From NCBI GenBank assembly GCA_902575065.1, contig CACGPU010000001.1, positions 62,001 through 126,000 on the forward strand: a stretch of 64,000 nucleotides of DNA, written 5' to 3'. Made by a program: the position numbers and the translations under genes. This document shows, one piece after another, positions 9,406 through 21,637 of the stretch. This DNA comes from an uncultured Alphaproteobacteria bacterium (GTDB lineage: Bacteria; Pseudomonadota; Alphaproteobacteria; HIMB59). The stretch's first letter is position 1. The number at the start of each line of letters is the position of its first letter. A model generated the notes under the pieces. It was not told where the DNA came from. It worked only from the letters and a program-made list of their open reading frames with translations, and ran no database searches.

Positions 9406-10397
9406 TATAGATATAAGGGTATCATTTGTTTCAATCCTAATGATTGATCAAGATCAAAAATTATATTCATACACTCAACAGCGTTACCTGAAGCACCCTT
9501 TACTAAATTATCTAAACAAGCCTCTACAACGATGTGCCTCTGATCTTTGAAAGACAATGAAATATCACAATAATTTGAACCTACTACATTAGAGAGTTTA
9601 GTATTATTTTGTATTCTTATAAAAGGAGAAGATTTAAAACAATCAACTAAGCTTAAATTTAATGACTCATGTGTTAAATCTTCAAATGTTTCTATGTGAC
9701 TTGTTAGATATATACCTCGAGAGAAAGGTCCCGACAGTGGAACAAATGATAGAGTCTCCTTTAAATTAGGAAAAGATTGATAAATTTCTCCTAAATGTCG
9801 ATGAGAATTTATATTGTATGAAAAAATATCTTTAGATCTTGTCGAATGATGATTTTTATTTGAGGGATTTTTACCACCACCACTTGATCCAGTAATAGCA
9901 GTAATAGATACTTTTTTAATTATAGATTGAAATGGTAATAAAGATAGTTGAGCTGTTAGTGCAAAACAACCAGGATTGGATATGTTAGAAGATTTTTTTA
10001 TGTCATCAATTGAATTTTCAATAAATCCATATTGAAATTTGCTTTGAATATCAGCATCAAAATTTGTTTTGTAATATTTGTTATAATCCTCTTGATTAGA
10101 AATCCTGAAATCAGAACTTAGGTCTATAATTTTAACTTTTGATAATAATTCTTTGACATATTCATGGGCTGAACCATGAGGTAATGATAAAAAAACACAA
10201 TCGAGATTTTTAAATTCATCAAGATCAGATGTCTGTAAATCTTTTAGATCCAATGACTGTAAATGAGGAAATTCCTCATCTATTTCCATTTCTCTTTGAA
10301 AGATTTTTGATAATTTTACTTCAGGATGTACAGAGAGAATTCTTATTAACTCAACACCTAAATAACCATTTGCTCCAATTATGCCTACTTTAATCAT
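9405..10397 (-). CDS. argC: N-acetyl-gamma-glutamyl-phosphate reductase
   Basis: 330 residues. The N-terminal Rossmann motif GIIGANGYLGVELIRIL binds NADPH. The catalytic cysteine is Cys144 in NPGCFALTA. The downstream motif SSGGGKNPSNKNHHS and SHRHLGEI replace the more usual SGAGR... and HRHxPEI, a pattern nearer to the longer-loop ArgC/LysY types. It reduces an acylglutamyl phosphate to the semialdehyde used by ArgD. It overlaps the upstream P-loop gene by 8 bp and argB by 1 bp, so the three genes are translationally coupled. Confidence 0.87.
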   Translation of the reverse strand: MIKVGIIGANGYLGVELIRILSVHPEVKLSKIFQREMEIDEEFPHLQSLDLKDLQTSDLDEFKNLDCVFLSLPHGSAHEYVKELLSKVKIIDLSSDFRISNQEDYNKYYKTNFDADIQSKFQYGFIENSIDDIKKSSNISNPGCFALTAQLSLLPFQSIIKKVSITAITGSSGGGKNPSNKNHHSTRSKDIFSYNINSHRHLGEIYQSFPNLKETLSFVPLSGPFSRGIYLTSHIETFEDLTHESLNLSLVDCFKSSPFIRIQNNTKLSNVVGSNYCDISLSFKDQRHIVVEACLDNLVKGASGNAVECMNIIFDLDQSLGLKQMIPLYL

Positions 10398-11439
10398 TAT
10401 TAATCCTATTAATTATCTTAGCAAAAACATTGACATGGTTAGTTGAATTATAAATATTTAAAAAGTCTGAATTAGGTATAGAAAACTTATCAATTGATTG
10501 TTTATAAGCAGATAAATTATTAGTTACAGGGCCACTTATAATCAGTAATTTATTATCTAAATTATTTGATTTTAAATTTTCTATAATATTTACTGCTCCT
10601 GAAACGTCATAAGCACAAATTACAATTACTTCAATTGACTCTGTAATGTCAGTATTTTGAATTATTTCTTTAGTTCCATAATCGCCATGATAACCATCAC
10701 CTAATTCCATTAGAATTATCTCAGCGTCCTCAGACATATTGTCAATAATTGATGCTGAACAACTTTGTATAGTTTTTTTGTCGTTCATACATGTGCTAGG
10801 CAGACCGTAATCTACAAAATCTGATGTTTTATAAGCACCATTATCCTCATAAGAATATAAGTCTTTTTGTGAAGCGGTGCCTGCTAATTTACATGCATTA
10901 ATTTTCTTAAAATAATTACTTAGAGTTTTGATTATGAAAGATGTGACAGTAGTTTTACCAGAATCAATACCTGTTCCGATGACAGCAATAGATGGTACTT
11001 TATTATTAATTTTCATTTCTTTTTTTATTTTTGAATAATCAACTAGATTCAATTGTTTGTTACTATTATCTACAACAGATCCAAGGACTTCACATTCTGT
11101 AGCTGGTCCTAGAAGAATATTAAAATCTTTACAATTACCAATAACTCCTCCTAAATTTAAAATATGAATTTTGTCGTGTTTATTTAATTCAGTAGGAACA
11201 GAACCTGTCATTCCTGAAGAAGCAATTCTATTACCCAAGGCACCAACGATAATATCTCCCTCAGTTAATTCAGTAATTCTTCCAGAAACTAACTCCAATT
11301 TATTATAATTTGGATTGACTGAAATTACTTTAACAGCAATTAATTGACCTTGATTACAATCAATTACATCTATAATGCTCAATTCATCAATATTATTGAT
11401 GTTTTTGAGAACAGAGCCTATTTTTTTTGTGTTAATCAT
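10390..11439 (-). CDS. P-loop protein of DUF1611-like type, first gene of argCB operon
   Basis: 349 residues. An N-terminal beta-rich domain (about 1-120; GDIIVGALGNRIASSGMTGS) is followed by a P-loop NTPase domain with Walker A GTGIDSGKTT at residues 155-164. After it come KLAGTASQKD, a conserved-looking DFVDYGLPST segment and an acidic LMELGDGYHGDYG strand. The arrangement resembles DUF1611, or loosely MobB, but I am not certain of the family. Some DUF1611 proteins are reported to N-acetylate D-glutamate. Being first in an operon with argC and argB, an N-acyltransferase or ligase step on glutamate is a reasonable inference, not shown. Confidence 0.55.
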   Translation of the reverse strand: MINTKKIGSVLKNINNIDELSIIDVIDCNQGQLIAVKVISVNPNYNKLELVSGRITELTEGDIIVGALGNRIASSGMTGSVPTELNKHDKIHILNLGGVIGNCKDFNILLGPATECEVLGSVVDNSNKQLNLVDYSKIKKEMKINNKVPSIAVIGTGIDSGKTTVTSFIIKTLSNYFKKINACKLAGTASQKDLYSYEDNGAYKTSDFVDYGLPSTCMNDKKTIQSCSASIIDNMSEDAEIILMELGDGYHGDYGTKEIIQNTDITESIEVIVICAYDVSGAVNIIENLKSNNLDNKLLIISGPVTNNLSAYKQSIDKFSIPNSDFLNIYNSTNHVNVFAKIINRINND

Positions 11440-11515
11440 CTTAAGGTTGGTTTTATATAATTATCAAAAATATAAGCAATATATTATTTAATTTAAAATA
11501 TTGTTAATAATTAGA

Positions 11516-12703
11516 CTAAAGTTTTAGATTACGTACATTTTTAGCTGCCTGACGAATTCTTTGCTCGTTTTCAACCAGTCCTATGCGAACAAAACCTTCT
11601 CCATATTCACCAAATGCTATACCAGGAGATACAGCTACATCAGCTTTGACCATTAAATCTTTTGCAAATTTTAGAGATCCTTTATTTTGGTACTTTTTAG
11701 GGATTGGTGCCCATGCAAACATACTAGCTGAAGGACTAGGTATATCCCATCCAGACCTTGACATAGACTCAACTAAAACATCTCGCCTACTCTTATAAAT
11801 TGATCGAATACTTGAGACACAGGTTTGAGGACCATTTAGTGCTGTCGCTGCAGCAACTTGTACTGGTGTATAAGCTCCATAGTCTAAGTAAGATTTAATT
11901 TTTGTAAGGGCTTCAATTAGTTTTTTGTTTCCAACTGCAAATCCTATTCTCCAACCGGCCATAGCATAAGTTTTTGACATAGAAGTAAATTCAACAGCTA
12001 TTTCTTTAGCTCTATTTACTTGGAGAATTGAGGGAGGTGGTTTTTTATCAAAGTATATCTCAGCATAAGCAAGATCTGATAAAACATAAACATTATACTT
12101 CAAAGCCATCTTAACTATTTCTTTGTAAAAATTTAAGTCAACTACTTGCGCTGTTGGGTTTGATGGAAAAGATACAATTAGAGCTACTGGAGACGGAGTG
12201 CTATTTCTTATAGATCGATCTAGTCTTTCAAGATAAGTTTCAGGATCAAAAACTCCATCTTTCATTGTCTGTAAATGTCTCAATGATGCACCTGCTATAA
12301 TGAATCCATAAGGGTGTATAGGGTATGAGGGATTGGGAGATATAATAATGTCGCCAGGAGTTGAAATTGCTTGAGCTAAGTTAGCTAAGCCCTCTTTTGA
12401 ACCCAATGTTACAATAACTTCATTATCAGGATTTAATTTTACACCAAATCTCTTATGGTAATATTTAGCTTGAGCTTTTCTTAGTCCAGGTATCCCTTTA
12501 CTTACAGAATATCTTCCAGTTCCAGGTTTATCTGTAACTTCTTTTAGTTTGTCTCTTATATGTTTTGGTGTAGGCATATCTGGGTTGCCCATACCAAAGT
12601 CAATGATATCTTTTCCACTCTTTCTAAGCTTAGCTTTAAGTTTATTTATTTCACCAAAAATATAAGGAGGTAAGCGATCAATTCTATTAAATTTACCTTT
12701 CAC
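11516..12703 (-). CDS. alaC: AlaC-type class I aminotransferase
   Basis: 395 residues, fold type I PLP enzyme. The start RIDRLPPYIFGEINKLK and GKDIIDFGMGNPDMPTP are the typical opening of AlaC (glutamate-pyruvate aminotransferase) and related LL-diaminopimelate aminotransferase-like enzymes. The PLP lysine is Lys244 in SMSKTYAMAGWRIGF. It most likely interconverts alanine and pyruvate. It has a 76-bp gap to the P-loop gene downstream and 154 bp upstream to the methyltransferase gene; I see no clear regulatory element in that AT-rich upstream gap. Confidence 0.85.
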   Translation of the reverse strand: MKGKFNRIDRLPPYIFGEINKLKAKLRKSGKDIIDFGMGNPDMPTPKHIRDKLKEVTDKPGTGRYSVSKGIPGLRKAQAKYYHKRFGVKLNPDNEVIVTLGSKEGLANLAQAISTPGDIIISPNPSYPIHPYGFIIAGASLRHLQTMKDGVFDPETYLERLDRSIRNSTPSPVALIVSFPSNPTAQVVDLNFYKEIVKMALKYNVYVLSDLAYAEIYFDKKPPPSILQVNRAKEIAVEFTSMSKTYAMAGWRIGFAVGNKKLIEALTKIKSYLDYGAYTPVQVAAATALNGPQTCVSSIRSIYKSRRDVLVESMSRSGWDIPSPSASMFAWAPIPKKYQNKGSLKFAKDLMVKADVAVSPGIAFGEYGEGFVRIGLVENEQRIRQAAKNVRNLKL

Positions 12704-12857
12704 AATTATAAAATAGATATTTTTATCAATATCTGAAGTAGAAAAAGAAATAATATTGCTAAATTTTTTAGAAAAAATAAATAAATAACAAATATTAACA
12801 ACTATATAAGACCTGTATTTGAAGGTGAAACTTGCCTATTGTTGATGTATCTAAAAA

Positions 12858-13613
12858 TTATTGAAATCCTATTACTCCAACAAACTTCCCTTTGAACTCG
12901 AAAATTTCAAAATTTACATTAAGTGATCTAACTAAGTCCCTAAAATGAAGATTATTTTGAATATCATCAAAAATAATTATTGCATCATTAGATAATTTAT
13001 TTTTTATAGTTTTAAAGGCTTTTGTTCGACCTGAGTATGATTTGTCACTGTCATAATGAAATAACTTTACTGAACTATCATTAATAATTGATGCAAAATT
13101 GTTTAAAGCTATGTCATCACCTCTAATGTCGAGGATCCAATTTGAATAATAAGTTTTTTTATCTATGAGATATCCAATATATTTCTCTGGATTTTTAATT
13201 CTGAAATATGGAAAATCACTTGAATATAATTTTCCAAAATTATTTGCTTTCATAGCTTTCAAAATGGCTAGAGTGGTCCAACCAGCGGCTACTCCAGTTT
13301 CAATAACTATTTCAGGTTTTAATTTTCTTGTAAAAAAATAAAGTAATTTATAATTTCCACCACCTCCTAAAGAAAATTTTAAAGTAGATAATTTTTTTAA
13401 AGACTCTTTCTCTAATTCTTTCATGTATAGTTTTGTTTCTTTGAATAAATTTTTATCTATTGATAGTAAATATTCATCAGTAGTATACTTAACATGAGAT
13501 TTAGCCCATTTAGTAGCTTCAGCAAAAGTTTTCCTTTCAAATCTCTTTAAAATTTTTTTTAAAATTGTAAAAAAATAATTTTTTTTAAATAAATTAAATA
13601 TAATTGTAATCAC
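12858..13613 (-). CDS. class I SAM methyltransferase (family 24-like)
   Basis: 251 residues. The motif PEIVIETGVAAGWTTLAILKAM (about residues 95-116) is the glycine-rich SAM loop and the preceding acid, LYSSDFPYFR follows, and DDIALNNFASI plus LFHYDSDKSYSGRTKAF and AIIIFDDIQNN fit Methyltransf_24. The first 30 residues are basic and hydrophobic and may be a membrane-proximal helix. The substrate is unknown. It belongs to the accessory stretch behind guaA, together with a sulfotransferase and a secreted repeat protein, which suggests modification of a surface molecule. The 122-bp upstream gap is extremely AT-rich with nothing recognisable. Confidence 0.75.
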   Translation of the reverse strand: MITIIFNLFKKNYFFTILKKILKRFERKTFAEATKWAKSHVKYTTDEYLLSIDKNLFKETKLYMKELEKESLKKLSTLKFSLGGGGNYKLLYFFTRKLKPEIVIETGVAAGWTTLAILKAMKANNFGKLYSSDFPYFRIKNPEKYIGYLIDKKTYYSNWILDIRGDDIALNNFASIINDSSVKLFHYDSDKSYSGRTKAFKTIKNKLSNDAIIIFDDIQNNLHFRDLVRSLNVNFEIFEFKGKFVGVIGFQ

Positions 13614-13735
13614 GATAAAAAGTAAATCATAAACATAATATGTATGAAATAAGCTTTGTTAAGATTATATTTTATAAATTGAAATATTTTTTTATATAAA
13701 TAAACATAAATTATAATAAATCAATTATCTTCATA

Positions 13736-15346
13736 TTAAAACGTATAATTAAATTCTTCTATCCAAGGTTCGAGTTGTTTTTTAAAAGAACTTAAATATT
13801 TCTCATAATTTTTCCATCTATAAGATGAATTACTATATAATGGTTTAATAACTTGAGAATAACTGGGTGTATTGATTTTTACTCTAGATAAGGCAGTATT
13901 CTGATAGTTAATTAGGTCATTTTCCCATTTTAGTTTCAAAAATGATAAAGTGTTTGTAATTTCAGATCTAAAATTACTAATTAAATTCTCATATTTAATT
14001 TTATGAATATCTAATGAATATCTTTTTTGACACAAACTAATAAATTCCATCTCAATACAGTAAAACTCAACTATTCTCTCCATATCAAGTAAATTAGACA
14101 TTGGTGCGTTTAGTCTAAAATTTTGCATCCAGCAACTTAAAATACAATCAAAAGGGTGTCGTAAAGCAAGAATAAATTTTGAATTTTGAAATATATTACT
14201 TATTAAAGGTAATTTGATTATATTTAATGGAAATTTATCAATAATAACTTTTTTATCGTCAATATTAATATGATTTTTAAGCTCCTTAAAATAAAATTTA
14301 CTTAAATTGTTTGCCATAGAATTATCTATGCTTTCAATTTCAGAAATTTTTATTGTATTACTAAAAGCATTTTCCATTTTAATAACCATAGGTTGTTCCT
14401 CAATTACATTAATCTTTGAATGAGTTCTTAAAATAGTATCTAAAAGAGTTGTACCTGACCTAGGGAAACCAATAAGAAAAATAGGATCAATTGGATGATT
14501 AATTTTATTTTTTTCATATTTTTTATTAATTTCTAGAAGCTTTATTTGATTTACTTTATCCACTTGGTTATTAAAAAATTTATCAGCTATATTTTTACTA
14601 TAAGATGAGTCAAGTTTGATTGCCTGATTCATTTGTTTATATGTTTCAAAAGCCAAGCTATAATTTTTTGTAATATCATATAGATCAGCTTTTAATTTTA
14701 AAAAACTTACTTTTCTATCATTTGATAGCTCTAATACTTTAACTTTTTCTAAGGTAGCTGATGATAATTCATACATTTCTTTTCTAAAAAATAGAAGAGC
14801 TTTAAAGTATAAAAAATGTGATTTACCATTTTTTATATTCATTAAAGCGTCATTAATTACATTTAAAGCACTGTCTAAGTTGTTAGTTCTTTCAAGCAAT
14901 TGACATAAATGAATATAAGCTTCAAAATAATCAGGTTTTATAGATATTGCCATTCTATAACTATCTATAGCTTCATCTGTTTTACTAAGTTTATGAAAAG
15001 TATTTCCAAGATTGAAATGTGCTGCAGATAAATCTTTATTAAATTGAATAGCTTTTTTTAGAGTAATTTCAGACTCAATAAGTCGATCCAAAGACTGTAG
15101 AACAAAACCTAAATTATTAAGTGCATATGCATCTTTGGGAGATAGCTCAACTGCTTTCCTATTTGCTATTTCTGACTCAGATAGTCTTCCAGTTTGTGCA
15201 AGAATAGCTCCAAGAATTTTCCAACCAAATTGATTATTAGGGTATTCCTTAGTAATTAATACGGCAATTTTTTCTGCATCCTTTAAAAGACCTCTTTTAT
15301 ACAAATCATCAAGTTTTTTTATTTCTTTTTGAAGCATGTTTTGCAT
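13736..15346 (-). CDS. TPR-sulfotransferase fusion protein
   Basis: About 536 residues from the ATG at 15346. Residues about 10-215 hold tetratricopeptide repeats (AHFNLGNTFHKLSKTDEA and similar). The C-terminal half is a sulfotransferase (Sulfotransfer_3-like) domain with the PAPS 5'-phosphosulfate loop FLIGFPRSGTTLLD and the 3'-phosphate strand KFILALRHPFDCILS. These bacterial fusions transfer sulfate from PAPS to an unknown acceptor. An upstream in-frame TTG at 15364 exists, but those codons are part of a guaA-derived fragment, so I choose the ATG. The fragment ends TGGGAGTAA just before this start and supplies the likely ribosome-binding site. Confidence 0.85.
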   Translation of the reverse strand: MQNMLQKEIKKLDDLYKRGLLKDAEKIAVLITKEYPNNQFGWKILGAILAQTGRLSESEIANRKAVELSPKDAYALNNLGFVLQSLDRLIESEITLKKAIQFNKDLSAAHFNLGNTFHKLSKTDEAIDSYRMAISIKPDYFEAYIHLCQLLERTNNLDSALNVINDALMNIKNGKSHFLYFKALLFFRKEMYELSSATLEKVKVLELSNDRKVSFLKLKADLYDITKNYSLAFETYKQMNQAIKLDSSYSKNIADKFFNNQVDKVNQIKLLEINKKYEKNKINHPIDPIFLIGFPRSGTTLLDTILRTHSKINVIEEQPMVIKMENAFSNTIKISEIESIDNSMANNLSKFYFKELKNHINIDDKKVIIDKFPLNIIKLPLISNIFQNSKFILALRHPFDCILSCWMQNFRLNAPMSNLLDMERIVEFYCIEMEFISLCQKRYSLDIHKIKYENLISNFRSEITNTLSFLKLKWENDLINYQNTALSRVKINTPSYSQVIKPLYSNSSYRWKNYEKYLSSFKKQLEPWIEEFNYTF

Positions 15347-15433
15347 TTCTTTACTCCCACTCAATAGTTGATGGGGGCTTACTAGTTATGTCATATATGG
15401 CTTTATTTTTCCTGGGTACTATATTAACTAAAT
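15347..15433 (-). pseudogene. remnant copy of guaA 3' end
   Basis: On the minus strand this non-coding gap reads in frame as VPRKNKAIYDITSKPPSTIE then WE and a stop, against VPRVNKVLYDITSKPPSTIE then WE in the real guaA. At DNA level 15355-15397 matches 17453-17495 with one mismatch over 43 bp. Upstream codons (NLVNI) still resemble guaA (HIINK) but are diverged, so the piece looks like the end of a foreign guaA allele rather than a recent local copy. It fits exactly between the stop of the VCBS gene and the start of the sulfotransferase gene. Confidence 0.88.
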
Positions 15434-15438
15434 TAAAA

Positions 15439-16929
15439 CTAAAATACTTTAGCATATTCCATCAACTCTTTATTACCAATTTTGGTAAATAATCCTTGTC
15501 CGTTGTTAATGTACACATCGTTATTACCTTTAACAAAATGATGTCCATTTACCATAAAATCAATATGCCCATCAAAATTAACATCTAGTGGATGTAATGA
15601 GAGATACCAACCATTTTCATCATGCCCAACTTCAGACTTTGGCCAATTTTCTTTATTAAATTTTGTTACACTATGAATTGAATGTTGCCAAAATATAGAA
15701 AAATTACCATCACCATCATTTATATAAGTAATTAAATAACCACCAACATAATTTAGACCAATAGTAGAACCAACAATGTCCATATCTCCATCATTATCAA
15801 TATCAGCAATCATAGTACCGACTGGATTACAAAGTGGAATTTTGTCTTTAGTCTTAGTGTGATACCCCACATTCTTTATTTCTTTTGAGTTTTTAGTGTT
15901 CCATTTGTTGGAACCATCACCCCATAGAATTCTAATATTATGTCTTTCTTTATTTTTAGCATTATGACCTGCCCAATTGTTGTGATAATTGAAGCAATTA
16001 GAGCTATGTCCACCAGACAGTATATCTATATGACCGTCTCCATTGAAGTCTGCATGTCTCGCTAAGAAACCGAACTGATTTGCACAAACGGTACTTTTCA
16101 TTATGCCTTTACCATCATTAATAAGGCATAGCATTTCACCGTTGCTTCCTTTCCAATCAATACTGGCAAGAATGATATCCATGTCACCGTCTTTATCGAA
16201 ATCACCCGCATCAGCACGGTGTGAAAAATTACAAAGTCTTTTGAACTTTTTATTATAGTCAGCTCCACTAATATGCGTTGCACTTGACTCTTTTAAAAAA
16301 CCTTCAGGTTGGGATAAAAAATACGAGTGATAACCCCCACAACCTGTTCCAAAATCATTTACTGCTGCTGCCAAATATATATCATCCCAACCATCACCAT
16401 TAAAATCCGCAACAAGTGGTTGTGCTGTTCCACTTTGAATAAAAGGTAAATTGTCTTGTATAAGACCTGTACCCCAAAAAGATTCATCACCTTTAGCTCT
16501 ACCAGTTTTTGATTGACCAAGAATAATTTGATAATTGTGTTGAGTTACTCCAGCTTCTGCTAAACAAGCGCCGGAGTTTTTATCAGCTTTACAAACATAT
16601 ATCCCAAGATTTGGATCTAATTTTTGTTTAAAATTCTTATCAAGATTAAGAACTGTTACAACATAATCCTGCACACCGTCTCTATTAAAATCACCAGTCG
16701 CTATAAAATCGTGCAGAGTAAACCAAGGCTGTGATTTATCATATGCTAATAATTTAGCAAGGAATTGATCTTTGAGTATTTTTTTTGGGATGAGCCATTT
16801 TTTTTTATCACTGTTAGCCTCTCCCCATAAATATATTTCATCAAATCCCTGACCTGCCTGAAATGGTAAAATCTTATCAGCTTTAGCAAAGCTAAAAGTA
16901 AACAAAAAAATTACTAGAAAATATTTCAT
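15439..16929 (-). CDS. secreted FG-GAP/VCBS repeat protein
   Basis: About 496 residues from the ATG at 16929, beginning with a signal peptide (MKYFLVIFLFTFSFAKA). At least six calcium-loop repeats of the DxDxDGxxD type are visible, for example DFNGDGWDDIYLA, DFDKDGDMDIILA, DFNGDGHIDILSG, DIDNDGDMDIVGS and DVNFDGHIDFMVN. This is a beta-propeller built from FG-GAP/VCBS repeats, expected to be periplasmic, outer-membrane attached or secreted, with an adhesive or recognition role. The in-frame TTG at 16947 is rejected as start because it lies in a short guaA-like fragment. It sits between two guaA-end remnants. Confidence 0.85.
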   Translation of the reverse strand: MKYFLVIFLFTFSFAKADKILPFQAGQGFDEIYLWGEANSDKKKWLIPKKILKDQFLAKLLAYDKSQPWFTLHDFIATGDFNRDGVQDYVVTVLNLDKNFKQKLDPNLGIYVCKADKNSGACLAEAGVTQHNYQIILGQSKTGRAKGDESFWGTGLIQDNLPFIQSGTAQPLVADFNGDGWDDIYLAAAVNDFGTGCGGYHSYFLSQPEGFLKESSATHISGADYNKKFKRLCNFSHRADAGDFDKDGDMDIILASIDWKGSNGEMLCLINDGKGIMKSTVCANQFGFLARHADFNGDGHIDILSGGHSSNCFNYHNNWAGHNAKNKERHNIRILWGDGSNKWNTKNSKEIKNVGYHTKTKDKIPLCNPVGTMIADIDNDGDMDIVGSTIGLNYVGGYLITYINDGDGNFSIFWQHSIHSVTKFNKENWPKSEVGHDENGWYLSLHPLDVNFDGHIDFMVNGHHFVKGNNDVYINNGQGLFTKIGNKELMEYAKVF

Positions 16930-16937
16930 TTCTTTAT

Positions 16938-16956
16938 TCCCATTCAATAGTAGATG
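16938..16956 (-). repeat. short guaA 3'-end remnant (second copy)
   Basis: Nineteen bases match the guaA terminus at 17453-17471 with one mismatch and encode STIEWE before a stop on the minus strand. Beyond 16956 the similarity to guaA ends abruptly. Together with 15347-15433 it makes three guaA ends in 2.1 kb. This copy and the distal one also share the following bases TAAAGAAATG, which include the start codon of the cargo gene. Confidence 0.75.
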
Positions 16957-17023
16957 CTAAAAATATAATTGTTTATCAACTATTTTAAAGCCATTTTTTA
17001 AATTGTGTAAGTTTTGTGTAAGT

Positions 17024-17448
17024 TTAATGACCATCATATTTCTTAAGTAGATTATCAAAATTTCTTATTTTCTTATAAACATTACTTTTTTTATCGTATT
17101 CAACTCTCCAAAAAGGAAAGTTGGGGCATTCAAGTTTTAAATATTTTGTTTCTATAAGTGAATAATCTATTGCCAATCTTAGAAATATACCAAAAGTTAC
17201 TGGACAAGTATTATCCGCTTTACTTTTTTTAGCCAATTTTAGTCTAATATCTTTAAAGTTATACTTTTTGGTAGAGGGAGTTTTTTTAATAAATTTTATA
17301 ATATCTTTTGGGGTTGATATGAGCATTAATTCTCCTTTTTTCATATCAGCAAAATTAAAATCTAATTTTTTAATTTTTGGTAAAAATTCTCTATTAAATT
17401 TCTTAAATGTTTTTAATTCATCAATTGATAATTTTGTAATATCTAAAT

Positions 17449-17452
<4 letters not shown>
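17024..17452 (-). CDS. hypothetical protein coupled to guaA
   Basis: About 142 residues from the ATG at 17452, which overlaps the guaA stop in the sequence ATGA. A GTG at 17458 is possible but lies inside guaA. The protein is basic, with no signal peptide, membrane segment or motif that I recognise; it holds a single CP and a PNFPFWRVEY segment near the end. The overlap puts it under translational control of guaA. It is the first of the genes placed behind the guaA terminus, and in this position its origin is probably accessory like the others. Confidence 0.6.
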
Positions 17453-20471
<3,019 letters not shown>

Positions 20472-20493
20472 TTATGTTAAAATCAAGATCTGA

Positions 20494-20838
20494 CTAAGAT
20501 AGTTTTCTTCCGTCATTAAGACCAGCTTCATAGTCTAATGGGTCTACATCATCTAAACACCCTAGATTAATACCCATACCGTTTGGATCAGTTCTTCTGT
20601 TGTGATGAGTATATATCCCGCAATGCTTGCAAAAAAAATGTTCAGCTAAGTTTAGATTAAACTGATATAAAGATAGATCTTCTTTTCCCTTTAAAAGTTT
20701 AAAATTAGATTTAGGAACCATTATCATTTTTGCATTTTTTCTAATACAAATGGAGCAATTGCATTGCGTTATTTTTTCAAGATCAGAGTCAATCTCAAAC
20801 TCAATAGCTTTACAGTGACACGACCCTTTATGAAGCAC
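20494..20838 (-). CDS. GFA/Mss4-like zinc protein
   Basis: 114 residues with the cysteine pattern of the GFA (glutathione-dependent formaldehyde-activating enzyme) family: SCHCKA, QCNCSIC and FCKHCGIYTHH. These residues bind two zinc ions in the Mss4-like fold. Most members are not proven formaldehyde enzymes, so a general thiol-adduct or zinc role is all that can be said. It overlaps the alpha/beta hydrolase gene by 11 bp at its start and is the last gene of the metY operon. Confidence 0.82.
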   Translation of the reverse strand: MLHKGSCHCKAIEFEIDSDLEKITQCNCSICIRKNAKMIMVPKSNFKLLKGKEDLSLYQFNLNLAEHFFCKHCGIYTHHNRRTDPNGMGINLGCLDDVDPLDYEAGLNDGRKLS

Positions 20839-21637
20839 GACTATTTTCTTTAAAGAAACTTTTTAAAATATTTTTAGTTTCACTAGCTGTTTCTAAAATA
20901 GACATATGTCCAGACTCTTCTAGAACAACTGTTTTGGATCCCTCTATATTTGAAGCTAATTCTAAACCAACTTTTTTTGGTGTCATCTTATCATGTTTGC
21001 CAACGATACATAAAGTTGGGTGTTTTATACTTTTAGCAGCAGTTTCACCATTTGTGTATTTATCGCAAGCATTGAAGTCAGCACCAAGAGTTCCGTCATT
21101 ATTTGAAGATACCAACTGACCGCCCATACCTAAATGACTTAATCCTGGAACAGGATGGCCACCTTTATGACCTAAAGGCCCATGTACCCAATCCATCATG
21201 AGATCAACAGCTTTTTGATCTTTATTTAATGCTAAGTCTAAAAGTTCAGTGTTCATCTTCATTGACATAGATCCGTTGATTAATGCAAGTAAATCTAATT
21301 TCTCAGGATGTCTTTGTGCAAATTCTAATCCCACCAAACATCCTTGAGAATGACCAACATATGAGGCTTTCTCAATGCCCAAAGCTGTTAACAGGTCTGC
21401 AACCCAATCAGCCATCTCTTCAATAGTTTTTAATGGTGGTCCCTCAGAGTCACCATGGCCAGGTAAATCTACCGCAATTGTATTGTAACCGTGAAATGCA
21501 AAGTATCTTGTTTGAAGCACCCATGTGACGTGGCTCAAACCACTACCATGAACAAAAACAATCGAGGGTTGATTTTTATCTATTTCTCTTCCACTGGATG
21601 TGTAATATGCCTCTTTTCCATTAACTTTTAGCTTCAT
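20828..21637 (-). CDS. alpha/beta hydrolase
   Basis: 269 residues with an alpha/beta-hydrolase fold: oxyanion motif VFVHGSGLSHVTW, nucleophile serine in YVGHSQGCLVG, a late acidic residue in LCIVGKHDKMTP and the catalytic histidine in EESGHMSILE. The triad is complete. It is too short for homoserine O-acetyltransferase (MetX, about 350 residues), so it is not simply the partner of MetY. The substrate is unknown, probably an ester or thioester. The start overlaps the metY stop by 4 bp and the end overlaps the GFA gene. Confidence 0.83.
   Translation of the reverse strand: MKLKVNGKEAYYTSSGREIDKNQPSIVFVHGSGLSHVTWVLQTRYFAFHGYNTIAVDLPGHGDSEGPPLKTIEEMADWVADLLTALGIEKASYVGHSQGCLVGLEFAQRHPEKLDLLALINGSMSMKMNTELLDLALNKDQKAVDLMMDWVHGPLGHKGGHPVPGLSHLGMGGQLVSSNNDGTLGADFNACDKYTNGETAAKSIKHPTLCIVGKHDKMTPKKVGLELASNIEGSKTVVLEESGHMSILETASETKNILKSFFKENSRAS

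Noticed and set aside
20828-21637. Homoserine O-acetyltransferase (MetX) partner of metY
   Set aside because: The hydrolase is only 269 residues, lacks the long MetX lid and has a generic GHSQG nucleophile elbow.
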